This document shows, in pieces, positions 1-6,184 of a DNA stretch of 11,169 nt. The notes under the pieces are model-generated. The model had not been told where the DNA came from. It searched no databases and saw only the letters and a list, made by a program, of their open reading frames with translations. The stretch spans positions 50,527 to 61,695 of the forward strand of contig PALY01000004.1 in NCBI GenBank assembly GCA_002707085.1. Direction: 5' to 3'. The translations under genes were made by a program, and so were the position numbers. Numbering within the stretch: the stretch's first letter is position 1; each line of letters starts with the position of its first letter. The stretch is from Deltaproteobacteria bacterium (GTDB taxonomy: Bacteria; Myxococcota_A; UBA796).

Positions 1-2
1 GA

Positions 3-599
3 TGTGTTGGTGTGAAAATGGGCATCGAATCCGGTGTTGATCGCATCTTAAAAATCATCCGGAAAAACGCCACGAGAGATCAACTTCTCCAAGCCGCACG
101 CGATTGCCAAAAGGCAGGGCTGAGCCTGACCACCTACTACATGGTGGGACACCCAACGGAAACGCGTGCAGAAATGGAAGATACTTTTCGATTTGCTCGA
201 GAGGTTGGATCAGACATGGTTCAAATGGCATTCCATACGCCATACCCAGGCTCTGAATCCTACGAGATGGTCAAGGAAAAAGTCGCCGACTTAAGTGAGC
301 TCAATCACTACGAAACCCAACATGTCAATTTGAGTGAAGTGGACTCAGAAACCATGGAACGACTTCAGAGAGAGTTCTACTTGAAGTATTACTTCTCTCC
401 CCGTCAGCTCCTGAAATACCTAAGAAGACGCGCAATTTATCGACTCTCCGACCCAAGTGAATGGCAGTTGGCGGCCATGAGTCTGAAGTACCTGCTGGGC
501 AATCGGGGTCGTGTCGGCACATCCGCGGCCAAACCAGCACCCAAAGGCCAAAATATTCCGAAAGAGAACACCCGTGTTCCGCGCCATCCCACGACATAA
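3..599 (+). CDS. Radical SAM protein, C-terminal part (BchE / B12-binding-domain type), cut by left window edge
   Basis: The frame is open from the first bases, so the true start and the CxxxCxxC iron-sulfur motif lie outside the window; 198 residues are visible. Seen: a GIESG motif at visible residues 7-11, an aGLSLTTYYMVGHPTET stretch ending at about residue 54, and HTPYPGS at 78-84. These match the late TIM-barrel strands of radical SAM enzymes of the BchE / cobalamin-binding class, where GxESG contacts S-adenosylmethionine and the later PyPGT-like motif closes the barrel. Residues about 95-165 form a charged helical tail with the FYLKYYFSPRQL pattern common after the barrel in this class. 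Such enzymes do radical methylation or ring and lipid modification in the cytoplasm; the substrate cannot be read here. The stop overlaps the next gene, suggesting co-transcription. Family confidence is high; the B12-binding domain is inferred, as it would lie upstream. Confidence 0.85.
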   Translation, partial: CVGVKMGIESGVDRILKIIRKNATRDQLLQAARDCQKAGLSLTTYYMVGHPTETRAEMEDTFRFAREVGSDMVQMAFHTPYPGSESYEMVKEKVADLSELNHYETQHVNLSEVDSETMERLQREFYLKYYFSPRQLLKYLRRRAIYRLSDPSEWQLAAMSLKYLLGNRGRVGTSAAKPAPKGQNIPKENTRVPRHPTT

Positions 600-1767
600 C
601 GTCAACCTCACTTCAAAAGAACTCCAACTTGTGTTGGCCGCTGCACTTGGGCAGGGTGAACACACGGGGGAAAGACTGCGCTTCGAAGAAAATTGCTGCC
701 GATATTTTGGTACATCTCATGCCATTGCGGTGGAAAGCGGGCGCACAAGTCTTCACTTGGCTTTGCATGGTCTCGACCTGGCACCAGGCAGTGTGGTCGT
801 CTTGCCTCGATACTGCTTTTTCTCACTCGTTCATGTCGTGGAAGGAATGGGCCTTGTGCCACGTTTCGCACCCATCGACCCCGACACGTATGCAATGGAT
901 CCCAGAGGTCTTGAACAACACATTCAAGATGCAGCGGCCGTCGTATTTATTCACCCTTTCGGGCAAATTGCTGATGTCATCGGGCTTCAATCCATCTGTG
1001 CCGCACGTGGCATTCCGCTCATCGAAGATGCAAGCCAAGCCACAGGAGCGAAATGGGGAGTCCATCGAGCCGGTGCCATCGGAGACATCGGTGTCTTTTC
1101 TCTGGTGAGCGGAAAAAACTTGCAGACCTTTGGTGGTGGGTTGGTCATCACTTCTCGAGACGACGTTGCTCGACGCATCCATACGAGAATGAAATCATCC
1201 AAAAATCAAACATCGAAGAAGACCCAAGCGGCGTTTCGGTCCGGTCTTCAACGGTGGTTTTTGACCACACCGGTTGGATTCAAGAGTGTCATGCACCCAC
1301 TGACTTTGGGTCTTCAAACCATTGCACCCGCAAAACTAGACGCAATGTTCCACGAGGAACACTTGCCTTACGACCCTCATCGAGAGCTGTTTTTTCTGAG
1401 TGACACACAAGGAGCATTGGGATCTTTAGAACTGGAAGAACTCGACCGCCGCAATGCCATACGGCGCACAAATGCACTCAGGATGCTCGATGGCCTTCGT
1501 GGCCTTCACCGACTCGGACTCCCCTGTTTTGATGAAACAGCGGAAAACTCGTTCAATGCTGTCGCCGTCAAAACCACAGAAGCCCGATGTCTCGCTCACA
1601 ACCTCCGTCAACGCGGATTTGATACACGGACGGACTACATGGAGTGGTACGGCGACCAAACCGACTTCGATGAAGACGTCATCTATTTACCGAACCATCC
1701 AGGGATGACCACCGAAGATATTGATCGACTCGTCGATGTCGTCCGCAACTATTTCGCACAACGATAG
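574..1767 (+). CDS. DegT/DnrJ/EryC1/StrS-family PLP-dependent aminotransferase
   Basis: A 397-residue fold-type I PLP enzyme of the sugar-aminotransferase family, which typically transfers an amino group from glutamate to a nucleotide-linked keto sugar in the cytoplasm. Seen, numbered from the GTG at 574: SGRTSLHLAL at 55-64 (cofactor phosphate region), IEDASQATGA at 150-159 with D152 expected to bind the pyridine nitrogen, and SGKNL with K181 as the expected Schiff-base lysine, followed by a Gly-rich turn. The C-terminus has the usual LPNHPGMTTEDIDRLV pattern. The GTG at 574 follows a purine-rich AAAGAGAA and overlaps the preceding gene by 26 bases; a GTG at 511 would add 21 residues without homology-like features and an 89-base overlap, so 574 is preferred. 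The segment between K181 and the QGALG motif (279-283) is about twice the usual length. The substrate is unknown; a dehydratase role is possible in this family but K181 argues for aminotransfer. Confidence 0.9.
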   Translation: MFRAIPRHNVNLTSKELQLVLAAALGQGEHTGERLRFEENCCRYFGTSHAIAVESGRTSLHLALHGLDLAPGSVVVLPRYCFFSLVHVVEGMGLVPRFAPIDPDTYAMDPRGLEQHIQDAAAVVFIHPFGQIADVIGLQSICAARGIPLIEDASQATGAKWGVHRAGAIGDIGVFSLVSGKNLQTFGGGLVITSRDDVARRIHTRMKSSKNQTSKKTQAAFRSGLQRWFLTTPVGFKSVMHPLTLGLQTIAPAKLDAMFHEEHLPYDPHRELFFLSDTQGALGSLELEELDRRNAIRRTNALRMLDGLRGLHRLGLPCFDETAENSFNAVAVKTTEARCLAHNLRQRGFDTRTDYMEWYGDQTDFDEDVIYLPNHPGMTTEDIDRLVDVVRNYFAQR

Positions 1768-1771
1768 TTGC
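1745..1771. terminator. Perfect 8-bp hairpin over the stop codon between convergent genes
   Basis: GCAACTAT at 1745-1752 is the exact reverse complement of ATAGTTGC at 1764-1771, with an 11-base loop. The right arm contains the TAG stop of the aminotransferase gene, and the convergent lipoprotein gene ends 13 bases further on. The position suits a terminator acting in both directions, but there is no T-tract on either side and the stem is only half GC, so a strong intrinsic terminator is not supported. Confidence 0.35.
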
Positions 1772-1783
1772 AGGAAATACCCG

Positions 1784-2374
1784 TTACCAAGGGGCGACCA
1801 GACTCAGTGAGTAATCATCACTATCGTACGACACTAGGCCCAGGTCTCGGGCAAAGGTCCATACACCACTGGGACCCGCATTTCCTGTACATTCAAACTG
1901 AACGACATCGTTGAAATAGCCATAGTACGTCTCGACTTCTGTTCTCCGAATGGTCTTACAAAACCACCCTGAAGATTCTAAGGCTTGCCCTTCCAAGGGT
2001 TGTTCGTTCCCCAAAGGAAGATCACCCTCACCTCTATACGGACCGAAATCCCATTCCGTCAGACTAAAGTCATTGTCGAGAAAAAAGGCCAACACGCCTG
2101 CTCGAGTGCCATCCGCCCAACGTGTGCCTCTTCGAAAATCCAACTCACCATTTCCGACATACCGAACCCGCAACAACGCACCTTCATCCGGGGGCGTCTC
2201 CAAAACATCTTCATCTCGGACAGAGAGATCAACTGTACTGTCTCTATAGGTCCACGAAGATTCATCCGAAAAGCCGTGGTAGTCTTGAATGCTGATATTT
2301 TCAGGTGCAGATGTCGAGACACTATCCTTACAGCCAATACTCAGCCCCAGCACAAGACCTGCAAAAACCCTCAT
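1784..2374 (-). CDS. Small predicted lipoprotein, function unknown (last gene of lipoprotein operon)
   Basis: A 196-residue exported protein not assigned to a named family. The start is taken at 2374, where ATG overlaps the TGA of the upstream gene as ATGA and a GGTGG lies 5 bases before it; a longer in-frame start at 2431 would bury the signal peptide behind 19 extra residues. The N-terminus MRVFAGLVLGLSIGC fits a lipoprotein signal with lipidated C15, so the protein should sit on a membrane facing the periplasm or surface. The mature part has a SSWTYRD segment (39-45), an acidic, aromatic-rich beta-type composition, two cysteines (139 and 162) that could form a disulfide, and near the C-terminus a GVWTFARDLGLVSYDSD stretch resembling the closing strands of small secreted beta-barrel-like lipoproteins. 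No catalytic motif is visible. Translational coupling to the haem-motif lipoprotein suggests a shared assembly. Gene reality is well supported; role unknown. Confidence 0.85.
   Translation of the reverse strand: MRVFAGLVLGLSIGCKDSVSTSAPENISIQDYHGFSDESSWTYRDSTVDLSVRDEDVLETPPDEGALLRVRYVGNGELDFRRGTRWADGTRAGVLAFFLDNDFSLTEWDFGPYRGEGDLPLGNEQPLEGQALESSGWFCKTIRRTEVETYYGYFNDVVQFECTGNAGPSGVWTFARDLGLVSYDSDDYSLSLVAPW
2371..2374 (-). promoter_or_regulatory. ATGA stop/start overlap with GGTGG ribosome-binding site (2380-2384)
   Basis: On the minus strand the start ATG (2374-2372) and the upstream stop TGA (2373-2371) overlap as ATGA. A GGTGG Shine-Dalgarno-like element at 2384-2380 leaves a 5-base spacer. 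This layout is typical of translational coupling and decides the start of the small lipoprotein. Confidence 0.75.
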
Positions 2375-4107
2375 TTCGACCACCATATGGCGAGATGATT
2401 GTCTGACTGACTGTCTTGCGCTGGCAACCAAAATGCGACTGAAGAAGGATCTACGCCATCCAAAGCTTTCTCAGGCTCAATCGCACTCAACCAAATTTGA
2501 GGCAGGTTTCGTTCTGAAGGATCGACTTCGTACTCTCGTGTGGTACTGAAAGCGAGCCATAAAACGTCATCGTCAGGCAACGGACCCCATCGCGGAAAGC
2601 TATTTTGTAGTTCTCCCACACTGTTGGCATTGTCGAGCTTCGTAAGGTGGTCGCCATCCCGCCCCACAAGCCACAATTCCGCAGAAGGGTTGGCGTAGGA
2701 CGTCGAAGACTCATGGATCGAACCATCGGGACTTCGAATTTCTGTGCGTACAGCACGATTGAAGGCAATCCAATTCCCATCGGGCGCATAGGCTGGATAA
2801 TAATTGTTGTATTCAGACGAGTGCGGCACCAACACTTCTGCAGGCCCGAAATTGCTGCCGTCGAAGCTCATTTGGATGATTTCGCCACCCTCGAAGTTCA
2901 TGTCACTCATATAGGTTTCGTGAACGCGAACGAGAACAATGTCCTCACCATCAGGTGACCAATCAGGGTGGGACACTTGGTACCCTTCTGTATCAATGGT
3001 CTGCATCAACTCACCGGTACGAAGGGAGTAGAGCCGGGCCTGCCCATTGGCCACGGCCAACAAATGCTGTCCATCCGGGCTGGCGGCGTGAAATGTAGCC
3101 CTGCGCTCTTCTTCCACACCCAACATCAACTCGGGCGCATCGGGATCCGAAATATCAATGACGGAGAAATTACCGTTTACACCGGCATGGGTAACGATCA
3201 TCTTGTTCTCTGACTCAACCAAAGTGTGACACCCTACACACTCACCACCTGCATCTTCAAAAGACCAGAAAGCTTCGGCTTCCGTGGAGCCAAATGGTAT
3301 GCGCATGATGTCACCGGCCGCACCCGCTGAACCATCGGTACGCGCCACCCAATACAAAACACTTCCTCGAGCATCAAGGCGGTTTACCGTCAACTGAAGG
3401 GGTGGCCCCTGTACGACGCTGGTAAGGGCCGAGCCATCCCACATGCCCGATTCCACCACCACATCGACCTCACCACCGGTATTGGATGCAGAAATGGTCG
3501 CCCATAGGTCCGAGTCTGAGTACCACAACTCATCTGAGGTATACACACGCATGTCGGTAATGCCCGACTGCAGTCGAATGCGGGAAACATTGCTTCCAGG
3601 TGGTGCATCCCAGGCAAAGGCCAAACCATTCAAGTTTCGGGGTACCGTCACCCCGTCGTGGGGATAATCCAAAGCGGGTTCATCACCGGAAGTCGAAGTG
3701 GCTGCGTCGAAAGCGTCAACGATGCCTGCGGGTAAGTCTCCAGTCACCAAGTCCTTCTTGTAAACAATCGTGACAGTTGCAGAACCTTCAATCCCCACAT
3801 GGGTGGCGGTCACATTGGTCACACCACCGTTGAGTGTAGAACTCAAGAAAGTTCCATTTTCATCGATGCTACCAGCAGACAGATTCGAAATGGCCCAACT
3901 GACCATACTCGTCTCTACCTCTTCGCCTTCCTTTGTCGTTGCCCAAGCAGTGAACTGCACCTCAGTCGGAGCTTCGCCTCCCGTTTCGATGGTGACTTCT
4001 GCCGGGTCAATGCGAATGGACTCGACATCGGAAGAGATGACAACTTCGCCGTCGGTACTTTCCGGAGTTCCACAAGCGATAAAAATGAGTGGGAACCAGC
4101 GAATCAC
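2371..4107 (-). CDS. Lipoprotein with Ig-like (Big2-type) domain, PD40/TolB-like propeller and a CxxCH haem-c motif
   Basis: A 578-residue lipoprotein, numbered from the GTG at 4107 that overlaps the upstream stop (GTGA) behind a strong AGGAGG. The signal is very short: VIRWFPLIFIAC with C12 as lipidation site; an ATG at 4152 would give a longer, Arg-rich n-region but has no ribosome-binding site. Domains in order: acidic linker; a Big2-type Ig-like domain at about 28-117 (IDPAEVTIETGG, then ATHVGIEGSATVTI); a region at 140-250 with a PHDGVTVPRNLNGLAFAWD pattern; then a propeller from about 275. Blade motifs HAASPDGQHLLAV (340-352), DWSPDGEDIVLVR (382-394) and YAPDGNWIAFNR (440-451) are PD40-like. 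CVGCH at 290-294 is a canonical c-type haem attachment site. No enzymatic triad is visible. Such proteins in Myxococcota-type genomes are exported and poorly characterised; electron transfer or haem-dependent sensing is inference. Confidence 0.9.
   Translation of the reverse strand: MIRWFPLIFIACGTPESTDGEVVISSDVESIRIDPAEVTIETGGEAPTEVQFTAWATTKEGEEVETSMVSWAISNLSAGSIDENGTFLSSTLNGGVTNVTATHVGIEGSATVTIVYKKDLVTGDLPAGIVDAFDAATSTSGDEPALDYPHDGVTVPRNLNGLAFAWDAPPGSNVSRIRLQSGITDMRVYTSDELWYSDSDLWATISASNTGGEVDVVVESGMWDGSALTSVVQGPPLQLTVNRLDARGSVLYWVARTDGSAGAAGDIMRIPFGSTEAEAFWSFEDAGGECVGCHTLVESENKMIVTHAGVNGNFSVIDISDPDAPELMLGVEEERRATFHAASPDGQHLLAVANGQARLYSLRTGELMQTIDTEGYQVSHPDWSPDGEDIVLVRVHETYMSDMNFEGGEIIQMSFDGSNFGPAEVLVPHSSEYNNYYPAYAPDGNWIAFNRAVRTEIRSPDGSIHESSTSYANPSAELWLVGRDGDHLTKLDNANSVGELQNSFPRWGPLPDDDVLWLAFSTTREYEVDPSERNLPQIWLSAIEPEKALDGVDPSSVAFWLPAQDSQSDNHLAIWWSK
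3226..3240 (-). other. CxxCH c-type haem attachment motif (CVGCH) codons
   Basis: Minus-strand codons TGT GTA GGG TGT CAC encode C-V-G-C-H inside the propeller lipoprotein. It is the only CxxCH in the predicted proteins of the window. A signal peptide precedes it, as needed for periplasmic cytochrome c maturation. A possible distal ligand is M303 in the nearby ENKMIVTH segment, but this is a guess. Confidence 0.75.
4104..4107 (-). promoter_or_regulatory. GTGA stop/start overlap with AGGAGG ribosome-binding site (4118-4123)
   Basis: On the minus strand GTG (4107-4105) overlaps the upstream TGA (4106-4104). The best Shine-Dalgarno sequence of the window, GAGGAGGA, lies ten bases before it and is itself made from the GAG GAG GAC codons of the acidic C-terminal tail (E-E-D-T-G-L) of the upstream protein. 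This supports 4107 as the start and coupled translation. Confidence 0.75.
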
Positions 4108-5060
4108 AGACCTGTGTCCTCCTCGGCTTCCTCTTGAAGAGGACCGTACCATTCCGAATATGTCAACTCGATTACCGAACCTGGTGGTGGAACGGCAAAC
4201 CCATCAAAACGAAGTGTGTTGTCGCCAGGGTTGTACCACCAGCCATCGCGACGACGTTCATGAATCTCTACACCATTCACAAGCAACTCAATGGTGGGAA
4301 CCTGCGGCACCTTCGACAACGCAAACTCCGTCTCTAAACCAATCACGTCCAGAGCGACCCTAGCCAACATCGCACCATAGTCGAGGGTGCAAATCGACTC
4401 CCTACGGCCATCAGTCGCAGCTTGGACATCCAAATATTTTGTCCCTGCATCTGCAGCAGCAAGTGCAGAAACGCATCCTTGTGGAGGATCACCCACGACC
4501 GCGTGGGCTTTGATCTGAGCGCTGGGCCGCTGGGCTTGTATCGTCGTCAAGAATGCATCCGCATCCATTTCAGAATGATCGTCTTCATCAGAGAAGAATA
4601 CAATTTCAAGATCCGCTCTTTCACGAGCAAAATCCGTATTGAACGCTGGATCGGCACCAAGAATCGCTGCATCAAAACCGCGTTCGTTTCTACTTCCAAC
4701 AAACTCCAGAGCGATTTGGTCTGAAAATGTCCGCACCATATTCGTTGAATCGGGGGTCAGTACTGGACCGTGAAGGGCCCCTGCATTTTCTTCTGCATCG
4801 GTTCCAATCACACCCAAACGGAAGTCGACAGAAGAGTTGGAGACAAATCCGATGAATGCATCTGCCGAATCTATGAGAAGATCGTGTTCTTCGTACATGG
4901 TGGCCGAATCATCCACGACCCACAAAATGTCGATGCCCTCTTCCCGTGCGGGTTGATTGAAGGTTTCCGTAAAGGTCTGCTTCACCACTTGGTAATCAGA
5001 GCAGGCAGTCGCCATCGGCACTAGTATGAATAGAAAAAATCGCACGAGTACAGGGTACAC
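4104..5060 (-). CDS. von Willebrand factor A (vWA) domain lipoprotein
   Basis: A 318-residue lipoprotein. Residues 1-20 form a lipoprotein signal ending in MATAC (C20). The vWA domain runs from about 43 to 243: the MIDAS metal site begins VVDDSATM (D50, S52, T54), a variant of DxSxS with Thr for the last Ser; IVFFSDEDDHS at 153-163 supplies the second acidic element; NERGFDAA at 125-132 fills the third MIDAS region. C196 and C224 are spaced like the disulfide pair of this myxobacterial-type subgroup. A C-terminal beta domain (about 255-303: IELLVNGVEI, GWWYNPGDNTLRF, PPPGSVIELTY) follows, then an acidic tail. vWA lipoproteins of this type bind metal and protein partners in the periplasm or at the surface; no enzymatic role is implied. 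GTG start at 5060, 19 bases after the upstream stop, without a strong ribosome-binding site. The downstream lipoprotein gene is coupled, so it is the likeliest partner. Confidence 0.9.
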   Translation of the reverse strand: MYPVLVRFFLFILVPMATACSDYQVVKQTFTETFNQPAREEGIDILWVVDDSATMYEEHDLLIDSADAFIGFVSNSSVDFRLGVIGTDAEENAGALHGPVLTPDSTNMVRTFSDQIALEFVGSRNERGFDAAILGADPAFNTDFARERADLEIVFFSDEDDHSEMDADAFLTTIQAQRPSAQIKAHAVVGDPPQGCVSALAAADAGTKYLDVQAATDGRRESICTLDYGAMLARVALDVIGLETEFALSKVPQVPTIELLVNGVEIHERRRDGWWYNPGDNTLRFDGFAVPPPGSVIELTYSEWYGPLQEEAEEDTGL

Positions 5061-5079
5061 GCTGCGAGGCCCGACAGCA

Positions 5080-6144
5080 TCACTGTTTCAAACCAATGCC
5101 ATCCACAGCCTCCGCCAACGCCTCTCCAAGTTTTTGGTGACCCGAAACAGAAGGGTGTACCTGATCGTAAAAATCTGCATTTGTGGCTGCCTTTTCACGA
5201 AACACACTCGAGCCATCCACCAGCACCAACCCATAACGACTGGCCAACAAACGAAGTTCCTGTCGATAGGCTGATATTGTCGAAGGAAGCGGTTCAGAAT
5301 CCAAATCAGCGGGCGCAGGCAGAATCAAAACCACAGGTTTCGCACCCAATTGGCGGCTTGTTGAAACCAAAGAATCCAAAGTTTGGCGATATCGCTCAAG
5401 TCCCACCCGGGCTTCACGACCCAAGCCTGGGGCGCCTTGTTCTCCTTCAAGCCAACCCACTGTCGGTGCGGGAAGCCATGGTGCCAATGCACGGGTGGTC
5501 AATCGATACAAAGCAGATGGATGTTTGCGGCCGCCCGATCGCTCGATGGGTGCATCTGTCTGAAACAAATCACTCCACAAGGTCGCAATCACCACAATGT
5601 CCGGTTGCACAATACGGCCAACATCTTGGAGAGTCTGCAGCGCTTGAACCGATGTGTAGCCAGGCGTTCCGCCATTTACGGAGGTCACATTCATTCCCCA
5701 ACTACGGGTCAATCGCGCCGATGCCACAGCCCCAAAAACCGCGTCTTCATCCACTCCAAAACCAAAAACCGAAGAATCTCCAAGGGTCATCAGACGTCGC
5801 TCATCGGTTCGTTTGGCTGCCAATTCTGGACCGCGCAAAGAGAGAGAATTCACCCGCGTCCGCACATTCGTTTCTACCATTTCAGTGTTTGCAGGAAGCG
5901 CCCACGCTCGCCGACCATGGGGCGTCATCGGAATTCCACGAGGCAAACCACGAGGCTGCTCGGGCATTGATGCTGCACCTGGGAGGCAATCCGGCATACA
6001 ATCCAGATCGCCTGGTGCCGGTAATGGGCGAGCCTGTGGTGGAGGTATTTGTGCATCCACCACACGGGCGCCGACTTCCAGCAGAATTAGACCCAATGTG
6101 GTCACGGAAGCGGCAAACACCATTTTTCGAATCAAACCAGACAT
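5080..6144 (-). CDS. SGNH/GDSL-hydrolase-like membrane-anchored protein
   Basis: A 354-residue protein, numbered from the ATG at 6144. One N-terminal membrane segment (about 8-25) is followed by a Pro-rich linker with CMPDC (50-54), so the domain should face the periplasm. Seen: LGDSSVFGFGV with nucleophile S124 (block I), VNGGTPGYTSVQAL at 156-169 (block II glycine), IATLWSDLF at 186-194 in the block III place, and DQVHPSVSGH with D327 and H330 (block V catalytic pair). SGNH proteins of this arrangement are esterases, deacylases or acetyl-transfer partners acting on surface glycans or lipids. The oxyanion-hole Asn of block III appears replaced by S191, so activity may be altered. A longer reading from 6204 overlaps the divergent gene's start and adds residues before the membrane segment, so 6144 is preferred. 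It is the first gene of the minus-strand lipoprotein operon. Confidence 0.88.
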   Translation of the reverse strand: MSGLIRKMVFAASVTTLGLILLEVGARVVDAQIPPPQARPLPAPGDLDCMPDCLPGAASMPEQPRGLPRGIPMTPHGRRAWALPANTEMVETNVRTRVNSLSLRGPELAAKRTDERRLMTLGDSSVFGFGVDEDAVFGAVASARLTRSWGMNVTSVNGGTPGYTSVQALQTLQDVGRIVQPDIVVIATLWSDLFQTDAPIERSGGRKHPSALYRLTTRALAPWLPAPTVGWLEGEQGAPGLGREARVGLERYRQTLDSLVSTSRQLGAKPVVLILPAPADLDSEPLPSTISAYRQELRLLASRYGLVLVDGSSVFREKAATNADFYDQVHPSVSGHQKLGEALAEAVDGIGLKQ

Positions 6145-6184
6145 CGATCCCACGCTACACTGAGCCAAAGCGAACGACCAGCCC
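6145..6184. promoter_or_regulatory. 40-bp divergent intergenic region
   Basis: Only 40 bases separate the start codons of the SGNH gene (minus) and the first GT-C gene (plus), so both promoters must lie here or inside the opposite gene's first codons. TACACT at 6156-6161 is a weak plus-strand -10 candidate without a matching -35. No operator-like dyad or good ribosome-binding site stands out. Confidence 0.4.

Noticed and set aside
461..1108. 215-codon plus-strand frame overlapping the radical SAM and DegT genes
   Set aside because: It is out of frame with two well-supported enzymes, has irregular Trp/Ser/His-rich composition and no recognisable motif.
2371..4152. Longer ATG start at 4152 for the propeller lipoprotein
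   Set aside because: It has a nicer Arg-rich n-region but no ribosome-binding site, whereas GTG 4107 has a strong AGGAGG and the typical GTGA overlap. It remains a minor possibility.
3770..4363. 197-codon plus-strand frame opposite the propeller and vWA lipoprotein genes
   Set aside because: It spans the coupled junction of two supported genes on the other strand and shows no motif, signal peptide or start signal.
4875..4920. vWA domain as an inactive MIDAS
   Set aside because: Thr in place of the last Ser of DxSxS can still bind metal and the other acidic elements are present, so loss of metal binding is not supported.
6145..6184. Paired sigma-70 promoters between the SGNH and first GT-C genes
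   Set aside because: Only weak -10-like matches without properly spaced -35 elements were found on either strand, so no promoter is called.
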